A DNA stretch of 64,000 nt, taken from assembly GCF_023101685.1 (NCBI RefSeq), contig NZ_CP082164.1:8122001-8186000 (forward strand). Reading direction: 5' to 3'. The notes below the pieces were generated by a model, which was not told where the DNA came from, did not search any database, and saw nothing but the letters and a program-made list of their open reading frames with translations. Below, piece by piece: positions 1-8,284 of the stretch. The stretch comes from Bradyrhizobium sp. 186 (GTDB lineage: Bacteria; Pseudomonadota; Alphaproteobacteria; Rhizobiales; Xanthobacteraceae). Each line of letters begins with the position of its first letter. Position 1 is the stretch's first letter. A program made the position numbers and the translations under genes.

Positions 1-2
1 AA

Positions 3-263
3 ATGTCTTACTTGGCCGGCGCCGTGCCGATCGCCGTTGCCTTCGCGCGGATCCAGACTGTGACCTCGAGCGCGGCGGCAGCCGACGAAGAGATCAAGCT
101 CCTGGCGCAATCGGACATTCGCTCGGCGCTTGCCAACCGCGCTCGCTACGAGCAGCTTCTGATCGCGGCCTACGTGCAGGCGACGCCGCAAGGCAAGTCG
201 CTGCTTCTGGAGGCCACCCAGGGGACCGATCCCAAGTTCAACCAGATTTTGCGGCGGTACTGA
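3..263 (+). CDS. Hypothetical protein, possibly 5'-truncated by the window edge
   Basis: This 86-residue frame opens with an ATG at base 3, so the true start may lie outside the window. The N-terminus (residues 1-25) is mildly hydrophobic and followed by an Ala-rich stretch, compatible with a membrane anchor or signal peptide. The rest is mixed helical and charged, ending in QILRRY. No family motif is recognised and no function is assigned. It is followed 40 bp later by the end of a convergent secreted-protein gene. Coding character is plausible but rests only on the open frame and composition. Confidence 0.45.
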   Translation: MSYLAGAVPIAVAFARIQTVTSSAAAADEEIKLLAQSDIRSALANRARYEQLLIAAYVQATPQGKSLLLEATQGTDPKFNQILRRY

Positions 264-302
264 CGTTCAATCGCGATTTAGCTTGCGGCTTGCGGTGAAT
301 TT

Positions 303-749
303 TCAACGCGCCGATTTCGGGGCGATCGGCACAAAGTCCTGCTCGCGACGGGGTTGATCCGATCGCCCTTGGTAGATGAACATCCCCTTCTTGGTCGAGA
401 TGATGTCGCCTCGCTGCAGGCTTTCGTCGTTGAGCACGCGCTCGGTTGCGACGATCTCTGGATCTTCCGGGACCGGCACATAGAGTTCGGGGTGTTCGCG
501 CCGCTCGCGCGCGACCTCCTTGCCCCGTCGCCTTGCATCTTCGATTCGCTGCCGCCATTCGTCACGCGTCAGTTCGGGCTCGCTTGGCGGAAGGTAGTCA
601 TTGAGCGAGGGCTCCGGCTCTGTTTGAGCAAGACAGGGGTGCGAACAGGCCAGACCAAGGGCGAGTCCACCAGCGATGGTGACCGCTCGAGACAGCGCCG
701 CAAACCGCCTTGCATCGGCTAGCGAGTGGTCACGCCGAACGGGTCGCAC
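303..749 (-). CDS. Hypothetical secreted protein
   Basis: A 148-residue protein with a GTG start at 749; a GGAG about 8 nt upstream supports this start. Residues 20-42 form a signal-peptide-like segment (hydrophobic core GGLALGLACSHPCLAQ, likely cleaved after AQ). The mature part is rich in Glu, Arg and Pro and contains a charged helix (about residues 60-85). It ends with the region GDIISTKKGMFIYQG, which looks like a small beta-rich domain. No known family is recognised. It is one of several short exported proteins in the first 7 kb. Confidence 0.6.
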   Translation of the reverse strand: MRPVRRDHSLADARRFAALSRAVTIAGGLALGLACSHPCLAQTEPEPSLNDYLPPSEPELTRDEWRQRIEDARRRGKEVARERREHPELYVPVPEDPEIVATERVLNDESLQRGDIISTKKGMFIYQGRSDQPRREQDFVPIAPKSAR

Positions 750-892
750 TCCGATAACTCCAAAGACGGGTCATAAGGACGATCATTGGCTAGCCCTCCT
801 TATCTCTTCCTCTTCAGCCTATACCTTTGCCGATTGCAAGAAAGCCAATTCGCGGGCAAGCTTCGTGCTTTAGCTCGCGAGGATTTTAGCCC

Positions 893-1285
893 GTGGTTCG
901 CAGCATTGCTTTCTTGGCTCTGGTGATCTGGTTTGGGACTCAATCTGCAACGGCAGGCCAGATCGAATACCCGCAAGTCATCCATACGCAATACGAAGCC
1001 GTTGATCAGAAGGCCGGCGGTCACTTCGTGCTGTGGTCAGAGCGGGAAAAGATCTTCTATGGCCTCGACCAAAAGCTTTTCCCGGGAGCCCGGTTTGTCG
1101 ACATCACCCAGATTACCCCGAGCGTGGGGTCGATCACACTGACCTATGTCGAGGTGCGGACGGTCAGCAGTACGGCCTCGGACTATTTGTACCTGGCGGG
1201 CAATGTCCGCTTCCGCGTCAGCGGAATGACCCTCAAGTCCAGCAACTTCCCCACCGGCGGCGGGATGACGCCGAACGGACAGTAG
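893..1285 (+). CDS. Hypothetical secreted protein
   Basis: A 130-residue protein starting at GTG 893 with GCGAGGA about 10 nt upstream. Residues 1-21 (VRSIAFLALVIWFGTQSATA) are a typical Sec signal peptide. The mature region has alternating hydrophobic residues suggesting a beta-sandwich periplasmic fold, with a Gly/Thr/Pro-rich tail. No catalytic motif or known family is recognised. The next gene on the same strand also encodes an exported protein, 138 bp away. Confidence 0.6.
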   Translation: MVRSIAFLALVIWFGTQSATAGQIEYPQVIHTQYEAVDQKAGGHFVLWSEREKIFYGLDQKLFPGARFVDITQITPSVGSITLTYVEVRTVSSTASDYLYLAGNVRFRVSGMTLKSSNFPTGGGMTPNGQ

Positions 1286-1423
1286 CCAGCCCGCCGCGTC
1301 GAGCCTGCCATCCCCTACAGCTGATCGCCGCGGTCGGCCGGCGCGAGGTTGACGGCCGATCTGGCAAGATCGTGCGTCTAAGACCTCGTTAGGTCCTCGC
1401 TGTTAGTCTCGGACACTCCACTC

Positions 1424-1864
1424 ATGGGGTTGCCGAGAATGTGTCAAAGGCCAATATTGCTGCTAGCTGTCTGCATCGCAGCCTCCGTGATGTTCAGCAT
1501 GGCGGCTCAAGCGAGCCCCCTCTGCGTCAAGGAGCGGACGCCGTTTGCTCTGTCAGAGGACACGGTGAAGTGGATGATGCCGATCCAGCCCGGGGCCGAC
1601 TGCATCCAAGGACTGCGTTGGTCGTATATGCAAATCTTCAACGTATCGGTCGTGAGCGGACCATCAAGAGGACAGCTGGCGCTGGTTGGATCCGGCTTCC
1701 GTTATTCGGCAGAAGCCGAAAAGCCAGGCACCGATAGGTTCACCCTTCTGATCTCGGGCAGAAACCGTCATGATGCCGGCATATCGACCTTAGCATTACA
1801 GTTGCCGTTTTGCTTTGAGATGCGCGCGCTGAGCGGCAGCCTGGTGAGCTCTGCGCCAGAATGA
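1424..1864 (+). CDS. Exported protein whose 3' end was replaced by an IS insertion
   Basis: Residues 1-30 are a signal peptide (ILLLAVCIAASVMFSMAAQA); the mature protein begins SPLCVKERTPFALSED. The original frame runs only to about 1793. There an IS701-family element inserted into TTAG, so the last 24 residues of the present ORF are read from IS DNA. Joining the frame across both insertions (1793 to 4168) gives a natural ending, ISTLEVEVNPQ and stop at 4189-4191, so only seven native residues are lost. The family is unknown. The protein may still fold, because nearly all of it is intact. Confidence 0.65.
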   Translation: MGLPRMCQRPILLLAVCIAASVMFSMAAQASPLCVKERTPFALSEDTVKWMMPIQPGADCIQGLRWSYMQIFNVSVVSGPSRGQLALVGSGFRYSAEAEKPGTDRFTLLISGRNRHDAGISTLALQLPFCFEMRALSGSLVSSAPE

Positions 1865-3228
1865 CCATGCGATGACATGCGCGGGTTGGATCCGCTTTCG
1901 AGCAAGCCTGATGGCGATGCGGCGGATTTCCTGGATTGACCAACGGATCAGTGGCGGCGTGGGTGTGCTTTGGCTTTTGCCGGGGGGCGGCGTTTGGTTT
2001 TTTTGGGCGGTGGCGGATTGGCGCGATGGCGGATCGCCGCCATCATGGCGAAGGCGAGCATCACCAGGGACACGTGGCGATGCCAGCCATGCCAGGACCT
2101 GCTCTCGTTGTGATCGAGCCCGAACTCGTTTTTCGCGGTTTCAAAGCTGTCCTCGATCGCCCATCGATGGCCTTCGACCGCGACCAGCGTTTCAATTGAT
2201 GTTCCCGCTGGGCACCAGGTGGTGAAGAAGGCGAGATCGCCATCGGCGATATGGCGACGGATCAGCAGACCGCGCGTCCATAAACCATCATTTGCGCTGT
2301 TGAACTGCTCGACCTCGAGATCGGCCAGTTCGAGATAACACCAGTCATGCAGCCTCGGTCCTTTGGTTCCGGCTCCCGCCGACAAGCGCTTCCAGTCGGA
2401 CGGGCGCCGCGTCCGGGCGATGTCTTCGGCCTTGCCGGCGACCGGCTGTCGCTTGCCCCAGGATCGGAAGACATGAGAGCTGCTGACCCCGAGCACATAG
2501 CCTTTGCCTGCCCGCCGTAGCTGCTGTTCGATATCGCCAACACCGTAGACCGTGTCACCGGCAACCCACTTGAATGGTACAGACGCGGCTATCGCACGTG
2601 CGATCATTCTCGTCGCAAGCTTTGGTTTGGTCGCAAAGCCGACATCGGCAGGCACATATGCGGCTTCCAGACGATCTGGATCGTCAGTCCATTCCTTCGG
2701 AAGATACAACGCGCGATCGATGAACGCATGACCATGACGCGAAACGTAGGTAGCGAAGACGCCGATCTGGCAGTTCGTAATCTTCCCTGCCGAACCAGTG
2801 TATTGCCGTGCCACTCCGCATGAGGCCTTACCCTGCTTGAGAAAGCCGGTCTCGTCGATCACCAGCACCGCATCGTCATCCGCCAAATGCTCGATGACAT
2901 AGTCGCGGACGATATCGCGCAGGGCATCAGCGTCCCAATCTCCACGACCCAGAATTGCCTGCTGACGCCATGGGCCAGGATCGCCAGCCGCCTCCGCGCG
3001 CATCCAGCCGGTCTTGCGCTGCTCATCTCCGAGCAGACCTTCCAGGAACAAGCCTGCATTCGTCGCCACACGCTCTTGCGTGAACAACGGACGTATCCGT
3101 TGCTTGATCTCTCGAAGCGACGCCGCCCACAACGCAAGCGTCTCCTCAACCGACGCGGCCCGCGTCCACGACATTCGAATCATGGTTGCCCATGGATTCA
3201 GAAACCCGCAAACAAAGCAACTGTAATG
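1794..3228 (-). mobile_element. IS701-family insertion sequence, complete (1435 bp)
   Basis: Both ends carry the inverted repeat CATTACAGTTGC (1794-1805 and the complement of 3217-3228). The element is bounded by TTAG at 1790-1793 and 3229-3232, fitting the 4-bp YTAR target duplication known for IS701 elements. It contains one intact transposase gene. The outer copy of the TTAG was later split by an IS5-family element. Confidence 0.9.
1948..3183 (-). CDS. IS701-family transposase
   Basis: A 411-residue DDE transposase filling the IS701 element. Visible catalytic context: the first Asp in VLVIDETGF (about residue 110), the second Asp in WVAGDTVYG, and the Glu in WAIEDSFETAKNEFG. The C-terminus is a basic, proline-rich tail (PPPPKKTKRRPPAKAK). 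Length and motif order match complete family members, so the enzyme looks active. The ATG at 3183 lies 46 bp inside the element's right end. The gene is transcribed opposite to the interrupted host gene. Confidence 0.92.
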   Translation of the reverse strand: MIRMSWTRAASVEETLALWAASLREIKQRIRPLFTQERVATNAGLFLEGLLGDEQRKTGWMRAEAAGDPGPWRQQAILGRGDWDADALRDIVRDYVIEHLADDDAVLVIDETGFLKQGKASCGVARQYTGSAGKITNCQIGVFATYVSRHGHAFIDRALYLPKEWTDDPDRLEAAYVPADVGFATKPKLATRMIARAIAASVPFKWVAGDTVYGVGDIEQQLRRAGKGYVLGVSSSHVFRSWGKRQPVAGKAEDIARTRRPSDWKRLSAGAGTKGPRLHDWCYLELADLEVEQFNSANDGLWTRGLLIRRHIADGDLAFFTTWCPAGTSIETLVAVEGHRWAIEDSFETAKNEFGLDHNESRSWHGWHRHVSLVMLAFAMMAAIRHRANPPPPKKTKRRPPAKAKAHPRRH

Positions 3229-3245
3229 TTAGAGTCTGTCCGGGA

Positions 3246-3714
3246 TCATGCTGTTTTTTGGCAGAGCTTTCGCAGCATGAGGCGGATTGAGGCGAGGCGC
3301 AAGAACGCCAATGCCTTTCGGTTGAGGCACTCCCAATCCTTGGCCAAACGGCGGCAGCGGTTGAGCCAGGCGATGGTGCGTTCGACGATCCATCGCTTGG
3401 GCAAGATCGCAAAACTCTTTGCTGTATCGGAGCGCTTGACGATCTCGACGTCGATTTGCCGGAGGATTTTGCGAACGGCGGACTGAAAGATCGGCCCCTG
3501 ATAGCCGCCGTCAGCATAGAGCTTCAGCAGGAATGGATGCAGGCCAAACAGCGTGGCCATCACCAGCACCCCACCGTCACGATCCTGGATGTCCGCCGAA
3601 TGCACGAGGGCGTGGAGCAGCAAGCCTTGAGTATCGACTAGGATGTGGCGCTTCTTGCCCTTGATCTTCTTGCCCGCATCGTAGCCATGCGGGTCGATCC
3701 ACGCCCCCCTTTTT
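3246..3714 (-). CDS. IS5-family transposase, C-terminal frame (orfB, via -1 frameshift)
   Basis: Read after a -1 slip at the A5G6 run, this frame supplies the second and third catalytic residues: Asp in LYADGGYQG and Glu in WIVERTIAWLNRCRRL. An independent start (ATG at 3623, LLHALVHSADIQD) would lack the first part, so a functional DDE enzyme requires the orfA-orfB fusion. The C-terminus (ASIRLMLRKLCQKTA) ends 14 bp inside the element. Start coordinate given is the slip site, not a start codon. Confidence 0.8.
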
Positions 3715-4114
3715 CCGCGCTCTTGACGCTTTGACTGTCGATGATGGCGGCGCTCGGGCTGGGTTCTCGGTTAGCCAATTCTCGACATTGTACATAGAGC
3801 GCGTGATGGATGCGATCGAGCGTGCCGTTCCAAGCCCACAAGTCAAAATAGTCGTGCACCGTGCTGCGTGGCGGCAGGTCCTTCGGGATCGCTCGCCATT
3901 GGCAACCGGTGCTCAGCACATACATCAGGCCATTGATCACCTCGCGCACATCGACCGTGCGCTTGTTGCCGCCTCGCTTGGCTGGCGCAATCAGCGGCTC
4001 CACCAACGCCCATTCCTCATCAGTCAAATCGCTTGGATAGCGTAGCCGGCTTCGGTCGTAACGACCGCGGTTCTCCTTCGTCCACATGGGCGCCCCTTCG
4101 AATCGGACCGCCAC
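3638..4114 (-). CDS. IS5-family transposase, N-terminal frame (orfA)
   Basis: The 158-residue frame encodes the DUF4096-type N-terminal region (LTDEEWALVEPLI, GCQWRAIPKDLPP) and the first catalytic Asp in AAIIDSQSVK. It runs out of frame after a run of five A and six G (complement of 3704-3714), so its last 30 residues are not native. A -1 slip there restores the known continuation GGAWIDPHGYDAGKK. Two-frame organisation with frameshifting is known in the IS427 group of the family, so this is likely programmed rather than a mutation. Confidence 0.85.
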   Translation of the reverse strand: MAVRFEGAPMWTKENRGRYDRSRLRYPSDLTDEEWALVEPLIAPAKRGGNKRTVDVREVINGLMYVLSTGCQWRAIPKDLPPRSTVHDYFDLWAWNGTLDRIHHALYVQCRELANREPSPSAAIIDSQSVKSAEKGGRGSTRMATMRARRSRARSATS

Positions 4115-4167
4115 CCTTGAATCACAAATGATTCCGATGATTCAAGATGTTCCCGGACAGACACTTA

Positions 4168-4191
4168 GAGGTCGAGGTGAATCCTCAATAG
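4168..4191 (+). pseudogene. Detached 3' end of the exported-protein gene at 1424
   Basis: Removing both insertion sequences and one copy of each target duplication joins base 1793 to 4168 in frame. The 24 bases then read EVEVNPQ followed by TAG at 4189-4191, a natural beta-strand end for the upstream protein. This is deduced directly from the two target-site duplications. Confidence 0.8.
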
Positions 4192-4208
4192 TCTGCCTTA
4201 TGCTTCGA

Positions 4209-4448
4209 CTATCGCCAGCTCGATCCACTACCGCGGGTTCTGCTTCCGTAATAGGGACGAGCGCGCCCTCCGCGAGTCAGTGGCGCCTGAATCTGGCTCG
4301 GGATATTCGGCGTCGCCGTGCTCGGCGAGGGCTGCGACGGATTGACGATAATCACGTTGCGGTTGGGCGTCGACGGATCATTGACTCCCTGGGCCGAGGT
4401 GCTGGCGGGCACAAGAAGCGTCGCTGCGATCAAAACTAATCGTTTCAT
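4209..4448 (-). CDS. Small exported protein
   Basis: A 79-residue protein with a strong GGGAGA ribosome-binding site 8 nt before the ATG at 4448. The signal peptide MKRLVLIAATLLVPASTSAQ is cleaved before GVNDPSTPN. The mature part is low-complexity, rich in Pro, Ser, Asn and Arg, and ends YYGSRTRGSGSSWR. It shares the AQGV-x-D junction with the next small exported gene at 4514, suggesting related short proteins. Function unknown. Confidence 0.6.
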   Translation of the reverse strand: MKRLVLIAATLLVPASTSAQGVNDPSTPNRNVIIVNPSQPSPSTATPNIPSQIQAPLTRGGRARPYYGSRTRGSGSSWR

Positions 4449-4513
4449 TACGATATCTCCCGAGCGAGAACGTCAGGGAGGCGATCACCGTTCCTTCACG
4501 GTTGCTTGGGAGC

Positions 4514-4759
4514 TCACCGCGGCACAGCAATCAGCTTGCCATCCCGCCAGACCCCCTGGGCCGCCTTTCCGGCGGGCAGGCTGCCGGCAAGGTTCCGGAC
4601 AGCGGTCGGCCGTGAGGCGGTCTGGGTCGTCTGCGTCTTCTTTGTGGGTGTCGTCAGGATGCTGTTGCTGGTCACATTGGCCTGATCCTTGACCCCTTGC
4701 GCAACGGCGGACTGAACCATGAAGGACAAAAACGTGAGTGCTGTCAAAACGCCGCGCAT
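4514..4759 (-). CDS. Small exported protein
   Basis: About 81 residues from ATG 4759 (a TTG two codons upstream is a weaker option). The signal peptide MRGVLTALTFLSFMVQSAVA precedes a mature start QGVKDQANVTSNS, which echoes the AQGVND junction of the gene at 4209. The mature region is Thr/Lys-rich and ends with GVWRDGKLIAVPR. No cysteines, no known domain. It lies in the same orientation as 4209 with a 65-bp gap, so the two could be co-transcribed. Confidence 0.55.
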   Translation of the reverse strand: MRGVLTALTFLSFMVQSAVAQGVKDQANVTSNSILTTPTKKTQTTQTASRPTAVRNLAGSLPAGKAAQGVWRDGKLIAVPR

Positions 4760-4947
4760 GGTCAACCACCGGAAAGGAAAGAGGAGCTCGGCGAAATGTC
4801 ACAGGTTTTTGCCCAAAAGCAAGCACCTTGGTCGGCCAAGACCGGGCCTTTGCGGACCTTACAATGGACGCGGACCTGCCACGCGGAGGGGTTCGAAGCG
4901 GAAAAGCCTAGCGAAACGGCCTTTTCCGGGTTACTTGATCGGCCTTG

Positions 4948-6159
4948 ATGACCGACCCCAGCGACACTGCGGCCAGCGCTTCAAAGACGCATGAGATCAA
5001 GGCCGGGTTTGTCCGTCTTCTGTCCGGCCGGATCCGCGACCTATCCGACGACCCGCGGCAGATCCGCGAGATCGTTTACGAGCTGGCCCGCATCAAGCTT
5101 CTGGAACAATTCACCCACGCCGACACGCGGGAATCCCGCGAGCTCGAGCAAGTGCTCGAACGCGCCATTCGGGAGGTTGAACTTGCATTTGAGCGCAGCA
5201 CTGCTGAGCGCAATGCTGTGTCCGCACCGCCCAATCTAACGCCCGCCGTCGTTTCAGATCCTCCTGCGGCCAATACCCCTGCTCCCCCGTCCCTTCCGAC
5301 TGTGTCGGCCGTTGCGAAGGTTGCGGAAACCCCAAGCCGTCCTGTCGCACCGCCAAGACCGCTTGACCACCCCCGGCGCAGCGGCACCATCAACTCTCTT
5401 GTTCGCCTCACCGCCATCCTCATGGTCATTGTCGGCGCCAGTGCGGCGGTTACGTATTGGCCGCGGTTGAGGACACAATCCGTCGCACTGTGGCAGTCCG
5501 CGACATTAACCGAGCGCGCGTTGAGAAGCGCCGAGCCGCAACCGACTGCCACCCCGATTCCATCGAGCAGTGAGACAGTCGAACGGACACCGGATCATCC
5601 AAAGGAGCCGGCGCCAGCTGCGCAACCCTCGATGCCTTTGCCGACAACGTTCGGTGTCTACGCCCTGAGTGAGGGCCAGCTCCAGGAACTCAAGCCGGTC
5701 CCGGGAAAGATTCCGGATCGCCGTGTCGCGATCTCAGCAGCAATCAACACGCCGAGCGCGACGACGCTGACGAGTGGAGACGTCAGATTCATTGTGTTCC
5801 GGCCCGACGGGGGTGTCGATGCAGGCGGGACCGAGGTTCGGGTGGTCGCGAAGGTCTCCCGGGCGATGGGCGTCGATGCCACCGGCAAAGCCGCCATGGT
5901 CAGCGCCGGCGATTCCTGGGTCATTCGCAGCATGTCCTTCCCCTACAAGGTGGGCCCGGTGGAGGATCAACCCAGGATGTTGTTGCTGCAGCCCGAAACC
6001 GATGGCTTCGCGCTGTCGCCCGGCCGTTACGTCGTGGTCGTCAAAGGCATGGGCTACGACTTCACTGTGGCGGGCGCGGTGACCGATCCCAGCCAATGCG
6101 TCGAGCGCATCAACGCGGCGAACGGCGCATTTTACTCGCCCTGCCCGCCGCGAAGGTAG
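4948..6159 (+). CDS. Membrane-anchored protein of unknown function
   Basis: About 403 residues. The N-terminal 85 residues are a cytoplasmic helical domain (LARIKLLEQF and a Glu/Arg-rich coiled segment). Next come a Pro/Ala linker, one membrane span near residues 148-172 (LVRLTAILMVIVGASAAVTYW), a second Pro/Ser linker and a periplasmic beta-rich domain of about 190 residues (FGVYALSEGQL through CVERINAANGAFYSPCPPRR). This is a type II orientation with a sensor-like or anti-sigma-like layout. No family recognised. ATG 4948 is preferred over the adjacent TTG 4945. It is convergent with the next gene, with no intergenic gap. Confidence 0.7.
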   Translation: MTDPSDTAASASKTHEIKAGFVRLLSGRIRDLSDDPRQIREIVYELARIKLLEQFTHADTRESRELEQVLERAIREVELAFERSTAERNAVSAPPNLTPAVVSDPPAANTPAPPSLPTVSAVAKVAETPSRPVAPPRPLDHPRRSGTINSLVRLTAILMVIVGASAAVTYWPRLRTQSVALWQSATLTERALRSAEPQPTATPIPSSSETVERTPDHPKEPAPAAQPSMPLPTTFGVYALSEGQLQELKPVPGKIPDRRVAISAAINTPSATTLTSGDVRFIVFRPDGGVDAGGTEVRVVAKVSRAMGVDATGKAAMVSAGDSWVIRSMSFPYKVGPVEDQPRMLLLQPETDGFALSPGRYVVVVKGMGYDFTVAGAVTDPSQCVERINAANGAFYSPCPPRR

Positions 6160-6423
6160 CTATTTGCTGGCCTTGCTGTCCTTCGGCGTATCCGCTGGCG
6201 GATCGTCGACCTTGCCGTTGTTCGCAACGCATTTGTTGAAATAATCGCGCTTTTCCTTGGCAGATCCCTTGGTGCTACCGGCGGCGGGATTGCCAATCTG
6301 CTTTGGCGGAAATGCCTTCGCAACTGCCGCGTCACATGTGCGGGCCACATCTGCCGTTATGGCCGAAGCCGTCGCGGGCACGGCCAACGCCAGGACAACG
6401 GCAAACCCGATCGTCTTTCGCAT
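6160..6423 (-). CDS. Small periplasmic protein with paired cysteines
   Basis: From the ATG at 6423 the product is 87 residues: signal peptide MRKTIGFAVVLALAVPATASA, then a mature domain with two Cys (ARTCDAAV and FNKCVANN) and a charged tail ending SKASK. The longer frame upstream (to 6483) lacks signal-peptide logic, so the internal start is chosen. It resembles other short two-cysteine periplasmic proteins, including the one at 48683, but no function is known. Its stop abuts the stop of the convergent gene. Confidence 0.6.
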   Translation of the reverse strand: MRKTIGFAVVLALAVPATASAITADVARTCDAAVAKAFPPKQIGNPAAGSTKGSAKEKRDYFNKCVANNGKVDDPPADTPKDSKASK

Positions 6424-6676
6424 GTTTCTGACTGACACTTGGCCCGTTCCCCAATCCATTTCCGCATTCACCCGCAGAACCATATCAAAAAGCTTCCACA
6501 GGCCAAAGGCGAAAGCGGCGCGGCCCGTCGATTGCCTGGTCTGATTTGTTGCTTGAGCGAGACCCGGAGGCGCCCGCCTCTCGACCTGACCGCAAAGCTT
6601 GCCGCCCGAGGAACGGCTGCTGCTGCAGGCGGATTAATAGGGCTGATTGGTCTTGGGGGTAAGCCTGGAGGACGTA

Positions 6677-7123
6677 ATGATGACATCACGCAAGCTCGCA
6701 TTGTTGCTGGCAGCCGCCGTTATATCCGCTCCGACCGCTGCGATAGCGCAGGGCGGAGGGGGCGCCAGCGCTGGGTCGGGGACGGGAAGCGCATCAAGTT
6801 CGGCGGGAACAGGGACATCGTCCAATACCGGCGGAAACACAGGCACCTCTACCGCCGGCGGCAATTCGCAGATGTCGACCCCGGGCACCGGGGTAGCCGA
6901 TCAACCGACCGGAACGATGGGCACAGCATCGTCCCAGGCAGGAACCGGCACGCAACAGTCCCCGAATGCTCAGCGGTCCCCGAATGCTCAGCCCGGGCAA
7001 ACCACCGGGATGACAACAGAGACGCCCGCGCAGGCGCAGGCCCGGCGCAATGCAGGGGCCGGCCACGCTCCGAACGGCAACCCGATCGGCGCACCGGGGA
7101 CGGGCACCGGCAACAACGACTAG
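6677..7123 (+). CDS. Low-complexity exported Gly/Ser/Thr protein
   Basis: About 148 residues; the ATG pair at 6677/6680 follows GGAGG by 5 or 8 nt. Signal peptide MMTSRKLALLLAAAVISAPTAAIA, then almost only Gly, Ser, Thr, Ala, Asn, Gln and Pro. A tandem pair of SPNAQ motifs is encoded by a direct DNA repeat near 6960-6990. The composition suggests an unstructured periplasmic or surface protein. Such sequences mutate by repeat slippage. No known domain. Confidence 0.6.
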   Translation: MMTSRKLALLLAAAVISAPTAAIAQGGGGASAGSGTGSASSSAGTGTSSNTGGNTGTSTAGGNSQMSTPGTGVADQPTGTMGTASSQAGTGTQQSPNAQRSPNAQPGQTTGMTTETPAQAQARRNAGAGHAPNGNPIGAPGTGTGNND

Positions 7124-7242
7124 TCTCAACCACTGATGTCATCGCTTGCCACGGCCTGCTCGGCAGCCGCATTCGGCGGGAGGGCCGCTACCGGCAATCG
7201 GCGTGAGAGAAGGCGTCGAACGGCGGCGGCTCGTGCCTACAG

Positions 7243-7701
7243 TTAGCTGTTGAGCTGCGGCGGCTTGAAATCGGGGAAACGGGTCAGCATCGTGGTTTTG
7301 ACGAATTTAAGATGCGCGATTGTGCTTGCCAGCTCCTTGAGCCGGCGCTGGCCGTTGGAGATGTCGGCGGCAAACAAATCCTGGTGGTAGTTATCTAGCG
7401 GCTCCCGCTCCAGATATTCGTCGGTGCCATTGCCGAATGTCACGGAAGCACGCGCCAACGCGTCGTCAACACGCCGGGTCAGTCCCGCCTGCTCCCTCTC
7501 GGCTTCCTTCAAGGCGGAGTCGATCACCGCCATCACCGAGCCAATGCGAGCACGGTCGGTCTTGGCGTCGCGCTCGGCGGACCGCGCCTTGAAGCGCTCG
7601 TCGTCCCGCCGAAGGTTCAGCAGGTTGTATGCACGCGCCCTCAGGAATAGCTGGAACATTTGGGCCATCCCCATTCGAATGAAGCCTGCAGCTTCGGTCA
7701 A
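7243..7701 (-). CDS. Hypothetical helical protein
   Basis: Up to 152 residues, mostly charged amphipathic helix (residues 30-90 rich in Arg, Asp, Glu, Ala), with no signal peptide or membrane span. A TTG at 7701 overlaps the TGA of the upstream gene by two bases (TTGA), suggesting translational coupling. An in-frame ATG at 7674 is the alternative start. The C-terminus ends in DFKPPQLNS. No family recognised. Confidence 0.5.
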   Translation of the reverse strand: MTEAAGFIRMGMAQMFQLFLRARAYNLLNLRRDDERFKARSAERDAKTDRARIGSVMAVIDSALKEAEREQAGLTRRVDDALARASVTFGNGTDEYLEREPLDNYHQDLFAADISNGQRRLKELASTIAHLKFVKTTMLTRFPDFKPPQLNS

Positions 7702-7985
7702 CTATAGTTAACAAAGCTTAAATCAACGACCCGCTCCGCGCGACTTTGCGCCATCCAGGCCTTCCATGCCTCGCTATGTTTGGCATAGAGCTCGAGCCAT
7801 CGCGCTTCCTGCATTTTGGCGGGCTCCCCACTCTGGTGAGTTCGCAAGCCGTCTGATCCAGAAGCGGCCCGCTCCTCCAACCTCTCGAACTCGACCGTCT
7901 CCTCCAACGAGAGACCAATCAAGACGCGGCGCCCAGCTCCGTCGACGAAATACCTGCGAGGCGCATTGTTGTTCTGGTCAATCAT
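7698..7985 (-). CDS. Hypothetical small protein
   Basis: A 95-residue protein starting MIDQNNNAPRRYFVDG at ATG 7985, with AGGAG about 10 nt upstream. The N-terminal RRYFVDGAGRRVLIGLSLEET looks like a compact beta-hairpin domain. The C-terminal half is helical (ARWLELYAKHSEAWKAWM). Cytoplasmic, with no known motif. It overlaps the downstream gene at 7701, so the two are probably one transcription unit. The longer frame to 8069 has poor protein character and is not used. Confidence 0.55.
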   Translation of the reverse strand: MIDQNNNAPRRYFVDGAGRRVLIGLSLEETVEFERLEERAASGSDGLRTHQSGEPAKMQEARWLELYAKHSEAWKAWMAQSRAERVVDLSFVNYS

Positions 7986-8284
7986 GTTGGAGATTCTCCT
8001 TCGCGATCCAAGGACCGGAGAGAGCCTCAAGACGACGCCCGTACGCCCGCACAAAAGCGACAACGCCAACCGTTACGGCAAGCATCACGACCAAATACGC
8101 CATCCGCGCTTCTCTGCCCCGCGCAATTCGGGACAACCACCGGTGCAATTAAAGTGATCCCGTCTAGGCCGCCACTCCCAAAATCCACAAGGAAAGCGCG
8201 GGGTTAACCTAACCGCGCATGGTTACTTCCGCTGAGACCACACCTCGACCATGATTAATCCAGCGACGCGTCACTCAGCCGTCA

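Larger units (their letters stand above)
3232..4164 (-). mobile_element. IS5-family insertion sequence, complete (933 bp)
   Basis: The ends read GAGTCTGTCCGGGA (3232 onward) and, as complement, GTGTCTGTCCGGGA (ending 4164), a 14-bp inverted repeat with one mismatch. The flanks are TTA at 3229-3231 and TTA at 4165-4167, a 3-bp target duplication. The TTA used is inside the TTAG duplication of the neighbouring IS701 element, so this insertion came second. It encodes a two-frame transposase. Confidence 0.9.
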
